Assembly: GCF_019091455.1 (NCBI RefSeq)
Contig: NZ_JAGXJN010000001.1
Span: forward strand, 248,001-312,000
From: Chitinophaga sp. GbtcB8
GTDB lineage: Bacteria > Bacteroidota > Bacteroidia > Chitinophagales > Chitinophagaceae
Reading direction: 5' to 3'
DNA length: 64,000 nt
Part shown: positions 42,372 to 50,814 of the stretch, piece by piece
Layout: each line of letters begins with the position of its first letter
Position numbering within the stretch: the stretch's first letter is position 1
Notes under the pieces: generated by a model
Told to the model about the DNA's origin: nothing
Database searches by the model: none
Seen by the model: only the letters and a program-made list of their open reading frames with translations
Made by a program: the position numbers and the translations under genes

Positions 42372-44267
42372 TTATTCCTTCCCTCCCACAAACCGCCAAT
42401 AAGCAGCAAACCGCTGATCATAGATCCTGGACACCGGCACCAGTTTTACCGGCTTCCCATTACTGGTCTGGTCTGTTGTAAACGCCAACCTTGTTGAAGG
42501 CATTTTCTGTATCCAGCTCAGCTGCCCGGTAGTACCGGTAAGGGCGGGTACTGTTATGGTTGCGGCATAAGCCGGGGGCACATCACCGAAAAAATAATCG
42601 GTGGTCATGATCAGTGAATCAGCCATTTTTTCACGCCCCAGCTCACCGGCCAATACCAGGGGGCCATACATTACAGAAGCATACGCAGGCGCGTCAGGCA
42701 GTGGTTGCAGATGGAGCTGCATCGGCAGGTTAATGGTTACTTTATCGCCGTTATGCCAGCTGCGGTTGATCACCACAAAGCCGGTACTGTCTGGCGCTGC
42801 TGTTATGCTCTCACCATTCACTTTTACAGTGATCCCTTTGGCAGCCCAGTAAGGCACCCTGAAATGTATGGCATACCTGGCAGCTGCTCCGCTGATCTTA
42901 AACACGGACTGCTCATCATCAGGGAATGAAGTAATCTGTTCCATGCTGATACCTTTTGCTTTCCATTTTACTCTGGAGGGAATATAAAGGTTCACATACA
43001 GGTCATTTTTACTGTGAAAATAAATGGAGGATGCATAACGCACATGATCCTCCATACCGGTGCCGGTGCAGCACCAGAACACTTCCTCATTTTTACCGAA
43101 TGTTTTAAAGCCACCGGGTTGCTGCGTATGGAAGTACATCATGCCGCCGGTTTCAGGATGGATAGCCGAAAGAATATCGTTATACAGCGCTCTTTCTACA
43201 TAGTCGCCGAACTTAGCATGCGGATGCATACGGAAAAGATCATTGCTTAATTTAACCAGGTTATAGCTGCAACAGGTTTCGCCTGCTTTAATACCCAGCT
43301 CAGGCAATAAGGTATCAGGCCCATGATGCCAGTATTCATTGTAACCGGTACTGCCATTGCTGAAAGTACGGTGGCCGGTTACCTGGTTCCAGAAGAAATC
43401 AGCGGCCTGCAGGTAATAGGTATCCCCGCTAACCTCATACTTACGGAGGGCGCCAATAAATTGCGGGATAGTGGCATTTGCATGCTGGTAGTTGCTGGTA
43501 ATATTTTTATTCAGCACATCCTTGCCTTCAGCAGCAGGTTTAATTTTGGATGTTTGCTCAAAGAAAGTAGCGGCTGTTTTATGTTTCTCATCATGGGTAA
43601 TAATATAGAGGTTCAGCAGGGATTCTTCAATACCTCCTTGTTCAATAATATCCAGCACTTTCGCCCAATGTGCCTGGTCGCTGATCTTTGCTGCGCGTGC
43701 AGCAAACCAGTCGCCAAAGCGGGTGGCTACCTTCAGCGCCTGTTCATTACCTGTAAGGGTATAGGCATCCAGGAGGCCCTGGAGTATTTTATGCAGGATA
43801 TAATGCGGCGCCCATCCTTCTCCTGTTTTTTCAACCCGGTCAATATCTTTTTCAGGGAAAGCGCTCAGGTACCCATTTCCCAGCTTATTCTGGCACTCCG
43901 CAAGGTTGCTTACTATATAAGTGATCCGCTGCTTTATTGCGGGCAATGGCTCCTGCGCGTACCAATAGCTAAGTGCCGACAAATAGTGCCCGGTAGTATG
44001 CCCGCGCAATGCCACCTCAGGCGCTTCCCAGCCGCCATAGGGTTTAATGGCCGGCTTAACCGGTATACCTGCATTTTTCCTGAAGGTATATAACAACCTG
44101 TCAGGCACTATAGACAACATTACTTTTTTATCCGTTTTGCCGGCCTGGAAAAAATCACCACCCGTAATGGTAACATCTTTTACGGGGAATGCCGATACCT
44201 GCTCCTGGCTCTTAACAAGGCAGGTAACAGATAGTTGTAAAAAGACCAGCAGAAAAAGATATCTCAT
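42372..44267 (-). CDS. GH127-type glycoside hydrolase (beta-L-arabinofuranosidase family)
   Basis: A 631-residue secreted enzyme. I use the second Met (MRYLFLLVFLQLSV) as start since it begins a clean signal peptide. The (alpha/alpha)6 barrel carries GGWEAPEVALRGHTTGHYLSAL and the GH127 metal/catalytic motifs KAGETCCSYN and VFWCCTGTGMEDH. In the family a cysteine acts as nucleophile with Zn held by Cys and Glu. C-terminal beta-sandwiches follow (VNGESITAAPDSTGFVVI, SVMYGPLVLAGELG). Known activities are beta-L-arabinofuranosidase and related pentose or aceric-acid hydrolases. No other PUL gene is next to it. Confidence 0.9.
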   Translation of the reverse strand: MRYLFLLVFLQLSVTCLVKSQEQVSAFPVKDVTITGGDFFQAGKTDKKVMLSIVPDRLLYTFRKNAGIPVKPAIKPYGGWEAPEVALRGHTTGHYLSALSYWYAQEPLPAIKQRITYIVSNLAECQNKLGNGYLSAFPEKDIDRVEKTGEGWAPHYILHKILQGLLDAYTLTGNEQALKVATRFGDWFAARAAKISDQAHWAKVLDIIEQGGIEESLLNLYIITHDEKHKTAATFFEQTSKIKPAAEGKDVLNKNITSNYQHANATIPQFIGALRKYEVSGDTYYLQAADFFWNQVTGHRTFSNGSTGYNEYWHHGPDTLLPELGIKAGETCCSYNLVKLSNDLFRMHPHAKFGDYVERALYNDILSAIHPETGGMMYFHTQQPGGFKTFGKNEEVFWCCTGTGMEDHVRYASSIYFHSKNDLYVNLYIPSRVKWKAKGISMEQITSFPDDEQSVFKISGAAARYAIHFRVPYWAAKGITVKVNGESITAAPDSTGFVVINRSWHNGDKVTINLPMQLHLQPLPDAPAYASVMYGPLVLAGELGREKMADSLIMTTDYFFGDVPPAYAATITVPALTGTTGQLSWIQKMPSTRLAFTTDQTSNGKPVKLVPVSRIYDQRFAAYWRFVGGKE

Positions 44268-44539
44268 ATGCATACACGGTTGAACTGGCCCGAAATTAAT
44301 GGTACACCGGTTGTTACGGTACCTATATCTTAGCAGGATCTGGTTGGTTTTTGATCGGCGTTCCGATGAACTTTTTGTTAAACAACAGGGAAGGACTACG
44401 ATACTTATCCTATTGCGCTGGTGCAGCCGTAAGAATATATAATTATTTCTTTAACTTGCAGCGCCTTTATTCATGTTAATCAGTGTTCTAACATCCTTAT
44501 TGCTAACGTGTAGCAATCTTTTTTATTAAACCTTTTTCT

Positions 44540-45118
44540 GTGGATCCCAACGATCTTTATAGCCAATTCAGAGAGTTATTTTTAACCCATTACGATCCGC
44601 TTTGTAAATATGCTTTTACGTTCCTTAAAGACAAAGAAAGCAGTGAGGATATAGTGCAGGACGTTTTTACCCGCATATGGGAGAAACACCGGGAAGTAAT
44701 AAGCTCTTCAAAGATCCGCGCTTACCTGTATACATCGGTAAGGAATAGCTCCTTTACTCACCTGACCAAAGAAAATAAGCTGCCTGTTTATAGTTTAACG
44801 GATTGGGACACCGGGGAAGAAGAAGCCAGCCCCTGGGATCTAACAGCGGAACCTGAGCAACATGACAATATCAACTACCGTGAATTGCTGCAAAAGGCCA
44901 TGGACAATCTTCCGCCAAAGTGCCGGGAAGTATTTCTGCTCAGCCGCTCCGGCAACCTGAGTAACCAGGAAATTGCAGATCACCTGGGCATCTCTGTTAA
45001 TACGGTCAACAATCAAACCTGGAAAGCCATGAAACTGTTAAGGGCATTTATACGAAAGGCCAGCTTATGGATACCACCGGTTTTATTTATTTTTTTCTTT
45101 GGCGATAGGAGTTTTTGA
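44540..45118 (+). CDS. ECF RNA polymerase sigma-70 factor
   Basis: A 192-residue ECF sigma factor starting with GTG (MDPNDLYSQFRELF). Region 2 (about 15-80) has YAFTFLKDKESSEDIVQDVFTRIWEK. Region 4 (about 125-175) has LPPKCREVFLLSRSGNLSNQEIADHLGISVNTVNNQ, split at Gly142. The last residues form a hydrophobic tail ending GDRSF. It heads a cluster of sigma, FecR, TonB receptor and lipoprotein genes. Its final codons overlap a promoter-like element that probably drives fecR. The 266 bp upstream, shared with GH127, show no clear promoter match. Confidence 0.93.
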   Translation: MDPNDLYSQFRELFLTHYDPLCKYAFTFLKDKESSEDIVQDVFTRIWEKHREVISSSKIRAYLYTSVRNSSFTHLTKENKLPVYSLTDWDTGEEEASPWDLTAEPEQHDNINYRELLQKAMDNLPPKCREVFLLSRSGNLSNQEIADHLGISVNTVNNQTWKAMKLLRAFIRKASLWIPPVLFIFFFGDRSF

Positions 45119-45133
45119 AAAATGCGGGTCTTA
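45103..45133 (+). promoter_or_regulatory. ECF-promoter-like element before fecR (CGATAGGAGTT-N14-GTCTTA)
   Basis: CGATAGGAGTT at 45103-45113 and GTCTTA at 45128-45133 recur with the same 14-nt spacing at 48737-48767. GTCTTA ends 14 bases before the FecR ATG at 45148. This suggests an ECF-driven, nearly leaderless transcript starting inside the end of the sigma gene. Confidence 0.5.
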
Positions 45134-45147
45134 ATTACAGGAAAAGT

Positions 45148-46155
45148 ATGACATCATTACCTGAACATATAGCAATAATAATAGAAAAACAGCTGAAAGG
45201 CCTCCAGGACAGCACAGAAATGAAAGTGCTGGATGAATGGAGAGCAGCAACAGCAGAGCATGAGCTGTTTTACCAGCAGGTGCTTAAACTATGGGAGGAA
45301 TCAGGGGCCATATTGCAGGCGCCTGTTTTTGACGCGCAGCAAGCATGGCATAAGCTGGACCTGGCCCTCCGGCATGGCAAGGATGAAACAGCGCCCCTAA
45401 CGCCTACCCCTCAGCCCAGGATCCGTGTTATGGTAAGGGTATTGCTGGCAGCCTGCCTCACGGGCATCCTTTTCCTTGCGGGATGGATGTTCTTCAGTAA
45501 AAAAGATACAGGCTTGCTTCACCTGCAGGCAAATGGCAAGGCTAACAAACAGCTGTCGCTTCCTGACGGATCAATGGTAGTGCTGCGTGAAGGCGCTGCC
45601 ATTTCTTTTCCAAAAACGTTCAGTAAAAAGGAACGTGCGGTTACCCTCACGGGCGACGCTTATTTTGATGTTCAACCGGATAAGGACCGCCCTTTCCGCA
45701 TACAAACGTTAAGGGCTAACCTTGAAGTGATCGGAACATCTTTCCTGGTGAGCAGCAATAAGCAGTACGACCGCCTGGTGGTAAGCATTGGTAAAGTAGC
45801 TTTTATAAACAGGGAAGCAACGGAGGAACGGCATATTGTCTCAGCCAGCGAAGCTGCTGTATTGGATAAGAACGGGTTTAACAAGCAGGAAGTGACGGAT
45901 TCAAATTATTTGTCGTGGCAAACCGGCATTCTACAATTTGATAATACACCTATTGACCGGGTGGCTGCGGAGCTGGCAGACCATTATAACCGCTACATAC
46001 AGCCGGATAGTCTATTGCTGCAACGGCCGGAGCTTTACGCCATCACTGCCAGGTTTGAGAAACAACCGCTGGAACAAGTGCTGGATGAATTGAAGCTGCT
46101 TGTTAACATCCGTTACCGCAAGCAACAGGATACTATTATTTTATTTAAACCTTAG
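45148..46155 (+). CDS. FecR-family anti-sigma factor
   Basis: A 335-residue anti-sigma factor. I use ATG 45148 (MTSLPEHIAII); an upstream TTG at 45115 would lie in the promoter-like element. The N-terminal cytoplasmic domain (1-95) precedes a transmembrane helix (about 106-125, VLLAACLTGILFLAGWMFF). The periplasmic FecR domain has NKQLSLPDGSMVVLREGAAISFP, then GDAYFDVQPDKDRPFRI and the DUF4974-like C-terminus (IDRVAAELADHYNRYI, LEQVLDELKLLVNIRY). It should couple the sigma factor at 44540 to the receptor at 46181. Confidence 0.92.
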   Translation: MTSLPEHIAIIIEKQLKGLQDSTEMKVLDEWRAATAEHELFYQQVLKLWEESGAILQAPVFDAQQAWHKLDLALRHGKDETAPLTPTPQPRIRVMVRVLLAACLTGILFLAGWMFFSKKDTGLLHLQANGKANKQLSLPDGSMVVLREGAAISFPKTFSKKERAVTLTGDAYFDVQPDKDRPFRIQTLRANLEVIGTSFLVSSNKQYDRLVVSIGKVAFINREATEERHIVSASEAAVLDKNGFNKQEVTDSNYLSWQTGILQFDNTPIDRVAAELADHYNRYIQPDSLLLQRPELYAITARFEKQPLEQVLDELKLLVNIRYRKQQDTIILFKP

Positions 46156-46180
46156 CTCCACGGTACCAGAGTATATACCT

Positions 46181-48721
46181 ATGTTACGCCTTTTACTTGT
46201 TTTAGCCGGCTGTCTCCTGTTATCGGATGTTATAGCGCAAAACAACCTGTTAAATACAAAGTTTCATTGCCGGGCTGCAGCAGGCAATGCCCATAAGCTA
46301 TTACATGACCTTGCAGCTTATAGCAGGTTCAATATTGAATACTCCCCCGTTATACTGGATAGTACGGTAAACGTTACGTTACCGGATGGTGAAACATCCC
46401 TGGGAAAAGTGCTGAACAGGATCCTAAGCGGACAGCGTGTATCCGTGATCGAAAAAAACGATAAGATCATCATCTTACATGCTGATGCTCCCCTGCCGGC
46501 CGATGCTTTGCTGGAAAAACATATGTTATACGGATTCATTCAGCAGGAAAACAGCCTTGAACCCATCCCCTTTGCTTCCCTGCGTGAGGTATCTGCAAAG
46601 GCCATATGCGAGTCGAATGTTTTTGGCTTTTATAGTATCATGCTCCCGGCCGGCGAACATGTGCTGCAGGTTTCCTTTACAGGATCTTCTTCAAAAACCG
46701 TAACGGTAGATCTCACTAAAAATACCCAGCTGAATTTTTTCCTTTCCCCGGCCCTGTTGCCTGAAACCCAGGTAGCAGCAGGTAATATGCTGAGAAAGGA
46801 TGCCAGTATTAAACTGGATAGATACCAGTCCGGCTTATACAGTAATATGCTGGGAGAAACCGATCCTGTACGTGCCCTGTATTTATTACCCGGCAATATG
46901 GAAAGCCAGGAATCAGGCGGTAAGTTATTGGTAAGAGGCGGCGATCCGGGTCAAAGTCTTTTTTACCTGGATGGCAACCAGGTATTTAATCCCGCTCATT
47001 TACTGGGCGAAGTTTCCATTTTAGGCAATACCAGTATAAGATCTGTGCAGCAATATAAAAATGATTTCCCGGCCCGGCTTAGCGGAGCTATATCTTCCGT
47101 GACCGAAATAAACTCAAAGGATGGTAATATGAACCGCTGGAGCGGGGAAGCAGAAGCCGGGCTAAACGCGTTTTCCGCTACCATAGAAGGCCCGCTTAAG
47201 AAAAACCGGACTGCAATGATGGCATCTGTAAGGCAAAGCACCGGAGATGCTTTCAACCAGGACATGTTTGCATACGACGCCAATTTTGGGGATACACATG
47301 TTAAGCTCACCCATCTTCTTAACAGGAATAATAAATTACAGCTAAGCGCTTATGCAGGCAGTGACCGGCTCCAATTAACACAGGATAGCCAGGAATACCT
47401 GCAAAAATGGAGCAATGCGCTGTTTACCGCAAACTGGAACCACGTATTAAACAGCTGCTCTTTTGTAAACACTACCTTTAATGCAAGCGGTCATAATAAT
47501 TACATTGCTTTAATGTATAAGCTGCCGGAGACAAACGATATTGGAGTGCCTGTTAGCAGGAACATTGTTTTTAATAATTATTCATCCGGCAGACGGTATG
47601 AGGCAAAAACACAATTTGAGCTGGCGGTTTCGCCTGATGTACAATCCCGCTTTGGAGCAAAGTTTGAGTATAATATCCTGCACGCTTTCAACACGCTTGT
47701 TACAGAAGATTTTAAGGAAGGAACAGATGCCTTCCGGGTTATGCGCTCACCCCATTTCTCTAACCTGACGGCCTATTATGAAAATGATATCAATATAGGC
47801 GCCAACCTGCTGATAAGACCCGGTGTTCAATTTAACAGCTATAAATATGATACGTATAACTACCAGGTTTTTCAGCCAAGGTTTTTCTCCAGCTACCGCA
47901 TAGATGACGATCAGCAGATCAATGTTTCCTATACACATACCGGGCAAATGCTGCACCTTGTTACCAGCCCTTACACCGGTATTAACCGGGAAGTATGGCT
48001 GCCGGCAAGCGCCCGGCTGAAGCCCGAAGAAAGCCGTATGATAAATCTTGGCTACCAGTTTAAGAACAGGCGCCTGGTGAATCTTACGGCGGATGTTTAT
48101 TATAAGAAGATGAATAATGTAACCGGATTCGCTGAAAATATAAATATCCTTTTCAACGGCGATTCCGTAGAAAATAAGATCATTGCAGGTAAAGGATGGA
48201 GCTATGGGACCGAATGGATGTGCGAAAAGAAGTTTGAAAAATTTAAAGTGATCTTTTCCTACACACTTTCCTGGAGCTGGCGGCAGTTTGACAGCTCCTA
48301 TAATGGTAAGCGCCAGCCCTACCGGTACGACCGGCGGAACCAGGTTAATCTCTTACTGGAATATCAACCTATAAAAAAGCTGGACCTGAGCCTGCTCTGG
48401 CATTTTAATACCGGCGGGTGGATAACGCTTCCTGCTACCGTATCCCTGGATCCGGAAAAGGATGTTATAAACCCGGGGCAGGATGTGAAGCCCCCATTCA
48501 AAGGCCCCGTCAGCAACCGGGTAAATCTTAATGCCGCCTGGTACTTTGATACAAAAAAGGTACGGCATACTGTGATTGCCGGGATCAGCGCTATTAACCA
48601 ATCCGCTATGAAATATAGTACGGAGATCATAACGGAAGACAATAAAAGCTACGACCTGGATATGTACCCCCGTGAGCTCTTCAAATTCAATGGCTATTTA
48701 ACCTATAAATTATCTTTTTAA
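46181..48721 (+). CDS. TonB-dependent receptor with STN domain, no SusD partner
   Basis: An 846-residue receptor from ATG 46181, which begins a clear signal peptide (MLRLLLVLAGCLLLSDVIAQ). An STN-like signalling domain (about 25-95; LLHDLAAYSRFNIEYSPVIL) is followed by a CarboxypepD_reg-like domain (about 110-190) and a plug (about 210-330; GKLLVRGGDPGQSLFYLDG). The barrel ends LFKFNGYLTYKLSF. No SusD gene follows, so the ligand is probably not a large glycan taken by a SusCD port. It lies 25 bases after fecR. The layout resembles FecA-type cell-surface signalling. Confidence 0.9.
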   Translation: MLRLLLVLAGCLLLSDVIAQNNLLNTKFHCRAAAGNAHKLLHDLAAYSRFNIEYSPVILDSTVNVTLPDGETSLGKVLNRILSGQRVSVIEKNDKIIILHADAPLPADALLEKHMLYGFIQQENSLEPIPFASLREVSAKAICESNVFGFYSIMLPAGEHVLQVSFTGSSSKTVTVDLTKNTQLNFFLSPALLPETQVAAGNMLRKDASIKLDRYQSGLYSNMLGETDPVRALYLLPGNMESQESGGKLLVRGGDPGQSLFYLDGNQVFNPAHLLGEVSILGNTSIRSVQQYKNDFPARLSGAISSVTEINSKDGNMNRWSGEAEAGLNAFSATIEGPLKKNRTAMMASVRQSTGDAFNQDMFAYDANFGDTHVKLTHLLNRNNKLQLSAYAGSDRLQLTQDSQEYLQKWSNALFTANWNHVLNSCSFVNTTFNASGHNNYIALMYKLPETNDIGVPVSRNIVFNNYSSGRRYEAKTQFELAVSPDVQSRFGAKFEYNILHAFNTLVTEDFKEGTDAFRVMRSPHFSNLTAYYENDINIGANLLIRPGVQFNSYKYDTYNYQVFQPRFFSSYRIDDDQQINVSYTHTGQMLHLVTSPYTGINREVWLPASARLKPEESRMINLGYQFKNRRLVNLTADVYYKKMNNVTGFAENINILFNGDSVENKIIAGKGWSYGTEWMCEKKFEKFKVIFSYTLSWSWRQFDSSYNGKRQPYRYDRRNQVNLLLEYQPIKKLDLSLLWHFNTGGWITLPATVSLDPEKDVINPGQDVKPPFKGPVSNRVNLNAAWYFDTKKVRHTVIAGISAINQSAMKYSTEIITEDNKSYDLDMYPRELFKFNGYLTYKLSF

Positions 48722-48736
48722 ATTTTTTTTCCCGGC

Positions 48737-48767
48737 CGATAGGAGTTCTTCAACATTTGCCGTCTTA
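48737..48767 (+). promoter_or_regulatory. ECF-promoter-like element before the lipoprotein gene
   Basis: CGATAGGAGTT at 48737-48747 and GTCTTA at 48762-48767 repeat the element at 45103 with identical spacing, 54 bases before the ATG at 48822. The lipoprotein gene thus probably has its own ECF-dependent promoter. Confidence 0.5.
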
Positions 48768-48821
48768 TATACAAATTGATTCACCTTAAACGAGTTTACA
48801 AACTAAAAATCGAATTTGACC

Positions 48822-49568
48822 ATGAAAAGAATATTGATCGCATTGATGGCGTGCACTTTCCTGTTTGCCTGTAAAAAGGATGATGCTACACCTGATCCCT
48901 ATAATAATAGTGATGAATCGTACCAGCCAACCAATAACATAATAGCTGACGGCGCAGTAATGTACACCAACAATGATGTAATACATGATCAGGCGCTTAT
49001 AGCGGATTATATTACCCGTATGGGCTACTCACCGGAAACACCAGGCCCTAATGACCTTTCCTCTTACTCTCTGACATTTACTGGCGGTAATAACGTACTG
49101 CGGGGAAACATAAAAGCAGAGATCATCAATAAGAACGATTCGTTAATGGTGATTGCGGAAATGGATAACACCACTGATAACCCAGGCCCAAGGTCAGTTT
49201 GCGATACTTTACTGGATCTGTTGCCTAAGTATGGCCCCATGGTGGAATGCCCTACTTATTATACCAATCCATGCAGCTACCGGAAAAAATTTCCCATCCT
49301 GATCTCCAAGGGTAATTACTCTTTACCTTATTACGTTGCCATTGCCTCCACTACTACCTGGAGGCCTGTATTTGGTATGATGATGGCATTCACGAACAAG
49401 GGTTACATTGCAGGGCCTACTATGATCTCAAGCGACAGCCTTTTAATTGATAAAATAAGGAACAACACAACGCTGACCTATTATGATGATGTGCTGCAAA
49501 GGGATATCACTACGCAAAGATATGATACCATTGTAGTGCGGACAATGCACCGTCCTCTGAAAAAGTAA
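48822..49568 (+). CDS. Lipoprotein of unknown function in the ECF/FecR cluster
   Basis: A 248-residue lipoprotein from ATG 48822 (MKRILIALMACTFLFAC), lipobox LFAC with Cys17 followed by KKDD, a signal often linked to surface display in Bacteroidota. I do not recognise the family. The mature part has four Cys after the lipobox (VCDTLL, VECPTYY, NPCSYRK), perhaps disulphides, and beta-strand-like alternation. It sits downstream of the TonB receptor under a repeated ECF-type promoter element. A binding partner or substrate-capture protein for that receptor, in place of SusD, is a plausible but untested idea. Confidence 0.8.
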   Translation: MKRILIALMACTFLFACKKDDATPDPYNNSDESYQPTNNIIADGAVMYTNNDVIHDQALIADYITRMGYSPETPGPNDLSSYSLTFTGGNNVLRGNIKAEIINKNDSLMVIAEMDNTTDNPGPRSVCDTLLDLLPKYGPMVECPTYYTNPCSYRKKFPILISKGNYSLPYYVAIASTTTWRPVFGMMMAFTNKGYIAGPTMISSDSLLIDKIRNNTTLTYYDDVLQRDITTQRYDTIVVRTMHRPLKK

Positions 49569-49590
49569 TAATGAGCTGGGATCTGTAGCG

Positions 49591-49626
49591 AAAAAGGCTG
49601 TCACGTTTGAGCGTGACAGCCTTTTT
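49591..49626. terminator. Strong rho-independent terminator
   Basis: A perfect 15-bp stem (49591-49605 with 49612-49626) encloses a 6-nt loop and ends in a run of seven T. It closes the ECF/FecR/receptor/lipoprotein cluster and may also serve the convergent HEPN gene from its A/T side. Confidence 0.85.
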
Positions 49627-49649
49627 TTATGGAAGATCAGTTTCTTGTA

Positions 49650-49985
49650 TTATAAATTAAGTGAGTTTAACCGTGAAATTAAATCAGGTAAGAAGGCCTC
49701 CTTTACGGTCCAGACTATTTCATAGTCTATACCAAAATAATCATGAACAATCCTGTTTCTAAATCCACGGATACGATGCCAGTCAATATCCGGATGGGCA
49801 TCTTTGAATTCAGCCGGTAATCTGTTTGCAGCTTCTCCGATTATCTCAAAATTCCTGATCACTGCATCCACGACCAGATCGTTCGCCACAAAGCCATCGT
49901 AATCCAGCCCTGTAGTGTAGGTAAGGATCTTCTTACCACTTTCAATAATATCCTGGATGAGTAATGCCGGCTTACGTTTAGACAT
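49650..49985 (-). CDS. hepT: HepT-like HEPN toxin (DUF86)
   Basis: A 111-residue HEPN-domain protein. The RNase-type motif RNRIVHDY (Rx4HxY) lies at about residues 80-87 and is intact, as in HepT toxins. The N-terminal SKRKPALLIQDIIESGKKIL and central FEIIGEAANRLPAEF are typical DUF86. Its ATG overlaps the end of the upstream nucleotidyltransferase gene by eight bases. In MntA/HepT systems the antitoxin adds AMP to the Tyr of this motif to silence the RNase. The role here may be plasmid or phage stress response. Confidence 0.9.
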   Translation of the reverse strand: MSKRKPALLIQDIIESGKKILTYTTGLDYDGFVANDLVVDAVIRNFEIIGEAANRLPAEFKDAHPDIDWHRIRGFRNRIVHDYFGIDYEIVWTVKEAFLPDLISRLNSLNL

Positions 49986-50268
49986 AAACGATCTCTGGCT
50001 CTATTTCTTTGTAATATTTTTCCTTTACTCCTTTCTTGGAAACAAGGTCAACCGGCCTTTTCAATTTCTTCTCAATATAATCGGCCATATCAACAAATTC
50101 AATTCCAATAGGACGGGCAAAATCAACAATAATATCTACATCGCTGGAAGGCATAAAATCATCACGCACCACAGATCCAAACAAACCAATTGAACTGATA
50201 TGAAATTTTTCAATCAGCTCTGGCTTTAGCGCAGATAAAATGTTTTTTATGGTTATAAGATCGCCCAT
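49978..50268 (-). CDS. mntA: MntA-like nucleotidyltransferase antitoxin
   Basis: A 96-residue minimal nucleotidyltransferase from ATG 50268 (MGDLITIKNIL). The motif GSVVRDDFMPSSDVDIIVDF (about residues 30-49) contains GS-x10-DxD, the active site used for AMP transfer. The upstream Met at 50295 is not preferred because a TAnnTTTG element lies at 50273-50280. It overlaps hepT by eight bases. Gene order antitoxin then toxin matches type VII MNT/HEPN pairs. Confidence 0.9.
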   Translation of the reverse strand: MGDLITIKNILSALKPELIEKFHISSIGLFGSVVRDDFMPSSDVDIIVDFARPIGIEFVDMADYIEKKLKRPVDLVSKKGVKEKYYKEIEPEIVYV

Positions 50269-50272
50269 AATA

Positions 50273-50280
50273 CAAATATA
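50273..50280 (-). promoter_or_regulatory. -7 element TATATTTG before mntA
   Basis: The minus strand has TATATTTG, a full -7 match, ending four bases before the ATG at 50268. If used, transcription would start at or next to the ATG, giving a leaderless mRNA. No -33 TTTG is at the right distance. Confidence 0.35.
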
Positions 50281-50311
50281 ACTTAATCGGCCCAATTTTA
50301 GGAGCTAGCGG

Positions 50312-50773
50312 CTACTTTACCCTTACATACCGCTCAATGATCTCACGGTCAATACCGGCGCCCTCCACTTTTTCCATTCCCCGCTGTATCAAGGTATCAT
50401 TACTGATGGTAACGGTAAAATCAAATGTTTTGCCTTCCCAGTTCCGGTCTGCATAATAGTCCAGGTGTTCCGTGTAGGCATTGCCGGTAAGTGTATAGCT
50501 GCCCCCGCCTGCATCGAAATGGTATGAAGAGTCTTTCGGGCTGTTAAGGTCATGCTTTAAAAAGGCAAAATGGGAGTCATTGATGATCTTGATCATACTG
50601 GATCCCTTGGTATAATCGGTGGTAGTGCTGTCTCCTTTTGTAATGGTAGTACCGGATACCAGCTGCCAGGTACCGGTAATAGGTACCGCAGTGGTGGTGT
50701 TAGTAGTGGTAGATGATGTGCAAGACAGCAGCAGGGCAAAAGGTAATATGACAGGTAAAAGTGTATGTTTCAT
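50312..50773 (-). CDS. Small lipocalin-like lipoprotein
   Basis: A 153-residue lipoprotein from ATG 50773 (MKHTLLPVILPFALLLSC, lipobox LLSC) followed by a Ser/Thr-rich linker. The GTWQLVSGT opening and alternating strands (MIKIINDSHFAFLKHD, YTLTGNAYTEHLDYY, FDFTVTISNDTLIQRG) resemble lipocalin-like domains common in Bacteroidota. No function can be assigned. It is 41 bases after the DUF1080 gene on the same strand and may be co-transcribed with it. Confidence 0.7.
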   Translation of the reverse strand: MKHTLLPVILPFALLLSCTSSTTTNTTTAVPITGTWQLVSGTTITKGDSTTTDYTKGSSMIKIINDSHFAFLKHDLNSPKDSSYHFDAGGGSYTLTGNAYTEHLDYYADRNWEGKTFDFTVTISNDTLIQRGMEKVEGAGIDREIIERYVRVK

Positions 50774-50814
50774 CTGATAAATATAAAAAATTAACGGCTT
50801 CATAACACTGGCTA

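Noticed and set aside
45115-45147. TTG start for the second FecR gene
   Set aside because: It would put the start inside the ECF-type promoter element; the ATG at 45148 gives a normal FecR N-terminus.
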